This document shows, in pieces, positions 6,745 to 9,476 of a stretch of DNA of 9,476 nt. Under the pieces are notes generated by a model. That model saw nothing but the letters and a program-made list of their open reading frames with translations. It ran no database searches and was not told the origin of the DNA. Made by a program: the position numbers and the translations under genes. Source of the stretch: Nitrospinota bacterium (GTDB lineage Bacteria > Nitrospinota_A > UBA7883 > JACRLM01); contig JADGAO010000127.1 in NCBI GenBank assembly GCA_015231995.1, positions 1-9,476 of the forward strand. Direction: 5' to 3'. Every line of letters begins with the position of its first letter. Within the stretch, counting starts at the first letter, position 1.

Positions 6745-6773
6745 AAAAACCGTCCGGTCTGACAACCGAACGG
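6743..6773 (-). terminator. Intrinsic terminator of tRNA-Asn
   Basis: Read on the minus strand, CCGTTCGGT (6773-6765) pairs with ACCGGACGG (6758-6750) around a six-base loop, with a single mismatch, and is followed by seven T residues (6749-6743). It lies 13 bases after the tRNA CCA end. The last two bases of the U-tract overlap the right end of the palindromic repeat. On the plus strand the hairpin has no U-tract, so it probably does not stop pheT transcripts by itself. Confidence 0.8.
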
Positions 6774-6786
6774 CTAAATAATAAAT

Positions 6787-6862
6787 TGGCTCCCCGGGAG
6801 GGACTCGAACCCCCGACCAAGCGGTTAACAGCCGCTTGCTCTACCGACTGAGCTACCGAGGA
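6787..6862 (-). tRNA. tRNA-Asn (anticodon GTT), CCA encoded
   Basis: The minus strand folds into a full 76-base cloverleaf. The acceptor TCCTCGG pairs with CCGGGGA with one U-G pair. The D arm is GCTC/GAGC with loop AGTCGGTA. The anticodon stem AGCGG/CCGCT holds the loop CTGTTAA with anticodon GTT (plus-strand bases 6827-6829), which reads the asparagine codons AAC and AAU. The T arm is GGGGG-TTCGAGT-CCCTC, and a discriminator G is followed by encoded CCA. A promoter upstream and a terminator downstream make this a free-standing unit convergent with pheT. Confidence 0.96.
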
Positions 6863-6873
6863 ATGAACTAGAA

Positions 6874-6902
6874 ATTTTATTTGATTATGGTTTGAAAGTC
6901 AA
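6874..6902 (-). promoter_or_regulatory. Sigma-70-type promoter of tRNA-Asn
   Basis: On the minus strand TTGACT (6902-6897) and TAAAAT (6879-6874) are separated by exactly 17 bases and each match the consensus at five of six positions. The -10 box ends 11 bases before the tRNA, so the leader would be only a few bases. The gap 6863-6967 around it holds no gene. I saw no strong terminator for the membrane glycosyltransferase upstream, so its transcript may also run into this unit. Confidence 0.8.
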
Positions 6903-6967
6903 AATCCATTTAACAAAAATCTGCGGGAACACCCCTTTTTTTATCGCCGCAAGTCCTTCGGCTAGCG

Positions 6968-8857
6968 TTAAAACGGTTGTGGCCACACCATAATGTGCCG
7001 CAAACCCTGCATTTTCCCTTCAAGTATCTCGGAAATGGCCCCCTCATCCAACTTCAACCCACGGCGTAACATCAAATCCACAAGTTCGTCGTAGGCGGGC
7101 TGGCTCTCCTGTTTTATCCTCTCCATCATGTCAAAGGTCGCCCTGGATATATATATCTTTCGAGCGTCCGCCGGTTGGCCGACGGGTTTTCGCGTTTTCG
7201 GAAGGAAGATGAGGATATCCGCAGGTTCGTTCCTGCGGGGGAAAGTCATCAATCTTTCTATTCCCACGTTATCCTCTATCCATTTTGCGACGGCCGCAAG
7301 CCCTCCGGGAATCGCCACATATTTTGCGCCGCTTTCTTCCAGAGACTTCATGAAAGCGTCGCCGTCAAAAAGAAACAAGGTGTCGTCGCGTTTTGTCGGA
7401 TCCTTGAAAACACGGCTCACAACAGCCTGGGCGCCGGGAGGGACAATGTCTCCGGGTGTGTATCGTTGAAAGGGCAGGGGGGATGACTCCCGGCCTTTCC
7501 CGAATAGAAAAACAGCCCGGTTGAACTCGCCTGTATAATCTCCGGCGATAACCACGCCTCCCGGCAGAGTGTTTAGAGCGTTCAGGTTTTTGTGTCCGCT
7601 GTAAACGATATCGAGACCGGAGCCTTTTGAGGTAAGCTCAAAGTGTTCCATCGCCAGTTTGGTGGAACCTGTGTTAAGCAGGTTGAAAAGCATTCCCGTT
7701 CCTGTAAGTAAAACGAGAGTGGCTACATTGCCTTTTTTTTTCAGGTTTGGGAAGCGCGTTGTCATGGCCTGTATAAGCGCGGCGAAGCCAGCGCCCAGAA
7801 TGAGGCAGAGTATCACCAGAAAGAGGAAGTTCTGATGAAATCTCAGGTGCAACGCGCCGGCCAGCGCCGACAGGGGAAGGAACGCTACGAACACCGCAAG
7901 CAAAGCTCTGTGCGAAAGATTCCCCTTTATGGCAAGCCATAAGCTCCAGACGAATGCGATGACCATCGCCCCCGCAAGAGGCAGGCGGGTGAAGACGAAA
8001 GCCTGTCGTTTTCCTTCCGGGTTGTGGAAATATTTTGCAAGCCCCCCGGCAAGGGATGCGATGTAATCCCACCCTGTCCCAAGGTTTGCAAGGACGGCGG
8101 TATCGCTTCCCGTCCAGATGGATTCAGCCGCAAGCCCTAAAATGAAGTATCCGCATCCAGCCCAGAATATGGCGACGACAGCAGTTCCAGAGTAAAACCA
8201 TATTACACGCCATATGTTTGGAGGGCGCACTCCAAGCATGAACATTACCGCCGGAACCGGGAGGAAAAAGATGGAGGTCTCTTTGACGAGGAAGGCATAG
8301 GCCGCAACTATTCCGGCCAATGCCCCATTCACCGCGTCGGCGTAGGGACGTTCGGAGCGGGATAGAAGCAGAAGCGTTGAAATAATCGCCAATAGCGGCC
8401 AAAGCGCGTCCAGATTGCGCGGGCCATACGCGATTACTTCGGGAACGGAAATCAGAAACATTGCGCCCAGCGTCCCGGCCAGCCAGCCAAACAGCCGCAG
8501 GCCTAGAAAATAGATAAGTACAACAAAAGAGAAAAAAACGATGTAATTCACGGCTACCACAAGCCACTCGGAAAGTCCGAAAACCCGGATCAGCGACGCG
8601 AGGAAAAATGTGTATCCGATTCGGAATGTTTTAAAAGTCCCGCGAGGATCGCCCATGTCATGAGCCCCATTTCCATCGGCGAGGTTTTTGGCGGCGACAA
8701 GATACTTCATCTGGTCGCTGGAAATGACGAATTCCGGTTTTATCACGAGCGATACGGCCAGCAGGAGGCCTGTCAGAACAGCCACCAAGATTGGAGCCAG
8801 AAATAAGGCTGTTGTCGAGCGGCTGAATGGGTTGGACGACGCGTTGTCCATTGTCAC
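6968..8857 (-). CDS. Polytopic GT-C glycosyltransferase, GT39/ArnT-like
   Basis: The 629-residue product has an N-terminal part with about 11 hydrophobic helices (first about 17-38, last about 376-393) and a soluble C-terminal region (about 400-629). The first periplasmic loop has SSDQMKYLVAA, with D48 where GT-C enzymes place a catalytic acid, followed by FRIGYTFFLASLIRVFG, YGPRNLDALWPLLA and VKETSIFFLP. Near the last helices RFHQNFLFL resembles the RY-type motif of GT39 members. Such enzymes move sugars from polyprenyl phosphate to lipids, glycans or proteins on the outer face of the inner membrane; the acceptor cannot be told here. The GTG start overlaps the upstream stop as GTGA; an ATG at 8851 would give 627 residues and is equally possible. 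The soluble tail is not recognised and may bind substrate. Confidence 0.75.
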   Translation of the reverse strand: MTMDNASSNPFSRSTTALFLAPILVAVLTGLLLAVSLVIKPEFVISSDQMKYLVAAKNLADGNGAHDMGDPRGTFKTFRIGYTFFLASLIRVFGLSEWLVVAVNYIVFFSFVVLIYFLGLRLFGWLAGTLGAMFLISVPEVIAYGPRNLDALWPLLAIISTLLLLSRSERPYADAVNGALAGIVAAYAFLVKETSIFFLPVPAVMFMLGVRPPNIWRVIWFYSGTAVVAIFWAGCGYFILGLAAESIWTGSDTAVLANLGTGWDYIASLAGGLAKYFHNPEGKRQAFVFTRLPLAGAMVIAFVWSLWLAIKGNLSHRALLAVFVAFLPLSALAGALHLRFHQNFLFLVILCLILGAGFAALIQAMTTRFPNLKKKGNVATLVLLTGTGMLFNLLNTGSTKLAMEHFELTSKGSGLDIVYSGHKNLNALNTLPGGVVIAGDYTGEFNRAVFLFGKGRESSPLPFQRYTPGDIVPPGAQAVVSRVFKDPTKRDDTLFLFDGDAFMKSLEESGAKYVAIPGGLAAVAKWIEDNVGIERLMTFPRRNEPADILIFLPKTRKPVGQPADARKIYISRATFDMMERIKQESQPAYDELVDLMLRRGLKLDEGAISEILEGKMQGLRHIMVWPQPF

Positions 8858-9476
8858 CGCAAAGTATCCAAAATTTCACCGATGCGGTTGACCCTGTCCA
8901 ACCAGGTGTTCGAAGAGATGAATCGCAGACGGTCATCGTCGGAATACTTTTTATTGAATCCCCCAGTCGAGTATTTTTTGATAATTGAAATCAACTCGTC
9001 ATGGTTCGTGTAAAAATCCACAAAGTTTGCGAACCTTTCGATTTCCTGGTATCTCACCGATACAATCGGCTTGTTAAAAAATATATATTCGTACAGTTTT
9101 ACGGGATCAACGGATTGAATAAGCTCCGTGACCTGGAATGGCATCAGCAGGGCGTCAAATCCGCTAATACGTGTTAGCAGGTCGCCGTGACGCACGGGCG
9201 GGAAAAATTTGATCCTGTCATGATGAAGCTGTTGCGCTCCGAGGTTTTCAATAGGCCCGATCAGGTGGATTTCGATTGACGCAAAATCGTCAACTATCCT
9301 CGTCAACGCCTGTAAATCCATCCATGAGGAAATAGTGCCCACATAACCCAAAACATAGCGTCCATCTTTTTTTTCAGTCCCGCCAGTTACCGGCGCGCTG
9401 GAAAAGGCGGATGGTTCAAGCGCATTGTGTACAACGGAATATTTTTCGGAGTGGCCGTATCGGACTATGAGTTTGT
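8854..9476 (-). CDS. GT4-like glycosyltransferase, C-terminal part (runs off the right edge)
   Basis: The minus-strand frame is open from the window edge (first whole codon at 9474) to a TGA at 8856-8854, giving 206 visible residues. An in-frame TTG at 9351 is internal, not the start, because open, homologous-looking sequence continues upstream (VVHNALEPSAF resembles the linker of GT-B enzymes). The rest is the C-terminal Rossmann lobe: YVGTISSWMDLQAL, IEIHLIGPIENLG, GFDALLMPFQVTE and DPVKLYEYIFFNKPIVSVRY, the nucleotide-sugar site. The first Glu of the classic E-x7-E motif appears to be Ser, while the second (in KLYEY) is present. It probably adds a sugar to an envelope polysaccharide on the cytoplasmic side, before the membrane enzyme encoded next acts. 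The two genes overlap by four bases and are likely one operon. Confidence 0.85.
   Translation of the reverse strand, partial: KLIVRYGHSEKYSVVHNALEPSAFSSAPVTGGTEKKDGRYVLGYVGTISSWMDLQALTRIVDDFASIEIHLIGPIENLGAQQLHHDRIKFFPPVRHGDLLTRISGFDALLMPFQVTELIQSVDPVKLYEYIFFNKPIVSVRYQEIERFANFVDFYTNHDELISIIKKYSTGGFNKKYSDDDRLRFISSNTWLDRVNRIGEILDTLR

Noticed and set aside
5873..6820. Long minus-strand frame (315 codons) opposite the end of pheT, plus other long antisense frames across pheT and pheS
   Set aside because: They mirror the codon bias of real genes on the other strand, cross the repeat, the tRNA-Asn terminator and part of the tRNA itself, and show no family motifs.
6912..6947. GGG-AACA-CCC followed by seven T residues on the plus strand
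   Set aside because: Only three base pairs, too weak for a terminator, and it lies on the strand opposite to local transcription.
6787..9476. tRNA-Asn as an integration site for an island holding the glycosyltransferases
   Set aside because: The glycosyltransferases lie on the 5' side of the tRNA, whereas integration normally uses the 3' end; no integrase and no repeated tRNA fragment were seen.
1..9476. CRISPR array, riboswitch, phage, transposase or toxin-antitoxin genes
   Set aside because: No regularly spaced repeats, no recognised aptamer cores and no matching proteins were found on either strand.

Overview
The window looks like a chromosomal segment of a free-living, motile Gram-negative bacterium with roughly balanced GC (slightly above 50% by eye). 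A lipopolysaccharide- or capsule-type glycosyltransferase pair, a transmembrane chemoreceptor and a 'GTCATTCTGAG...' intergenic palindrome would fit a deltaproteobacterium or a neighbouring phylum. This placement is an inference from style, not a phylogenetic result.

Layout. Bases 1-1338 (minus strand) carry the N-terminal 446 residues of a chemoreceptor-type sensor that runs off the left edge within or just after its HAMP domain. A 390-base gap follows, with a candidate promoter for that gene and one for the next unit. Then comes tRNA-Val(GAC) (1729-1803) and the classic translation cluster infC-rpmI-rplT-pheS-pheT (1896-6607, plus strand), all intact. These genes encode initiation factor IF3, ribosomal proteins L35 and L20, and both subunits of phenylalanyl-tRNA synthetase. 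A strong hairpin with a U-tract lies between rplT and pheS, so the synthetase genes may be under attenuation or partial termination.

After pheT is a convergent gap. It holds a palindromic intergenic repeat with a duplicated arm (6634-6744) and a minus-strand unit for tRNA-Asn(GTT) with its own sigma-70-type promoter and intrinsic terminator. The right end (6968-9476, minus strand) holds two overlapping cell-envelope genes: a partial GT4-like glycosyltransferase and, joined by a GTGA stop/start overlap, a polytopic GT-C (GT39/ArnT-like) glycosyltransferase.

Most notable points: IF3 very probably starts at a non-canonical ATT codon, because the only upstream ATG is fused to the Shine-Dalgarno sequence of that ATT; tandem hairpins sit before a pheS start that lacks a Shine-Dalgarno sequence; the chemoreceptor has an extra signal peptide and membrane segment ahead of its normal receptor topology; and the palindromic repeat has an extra arm. 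I found no CRISPR array, transposase, phage gene, toxin-antitoxin pair or clearly novel multi-gene system.
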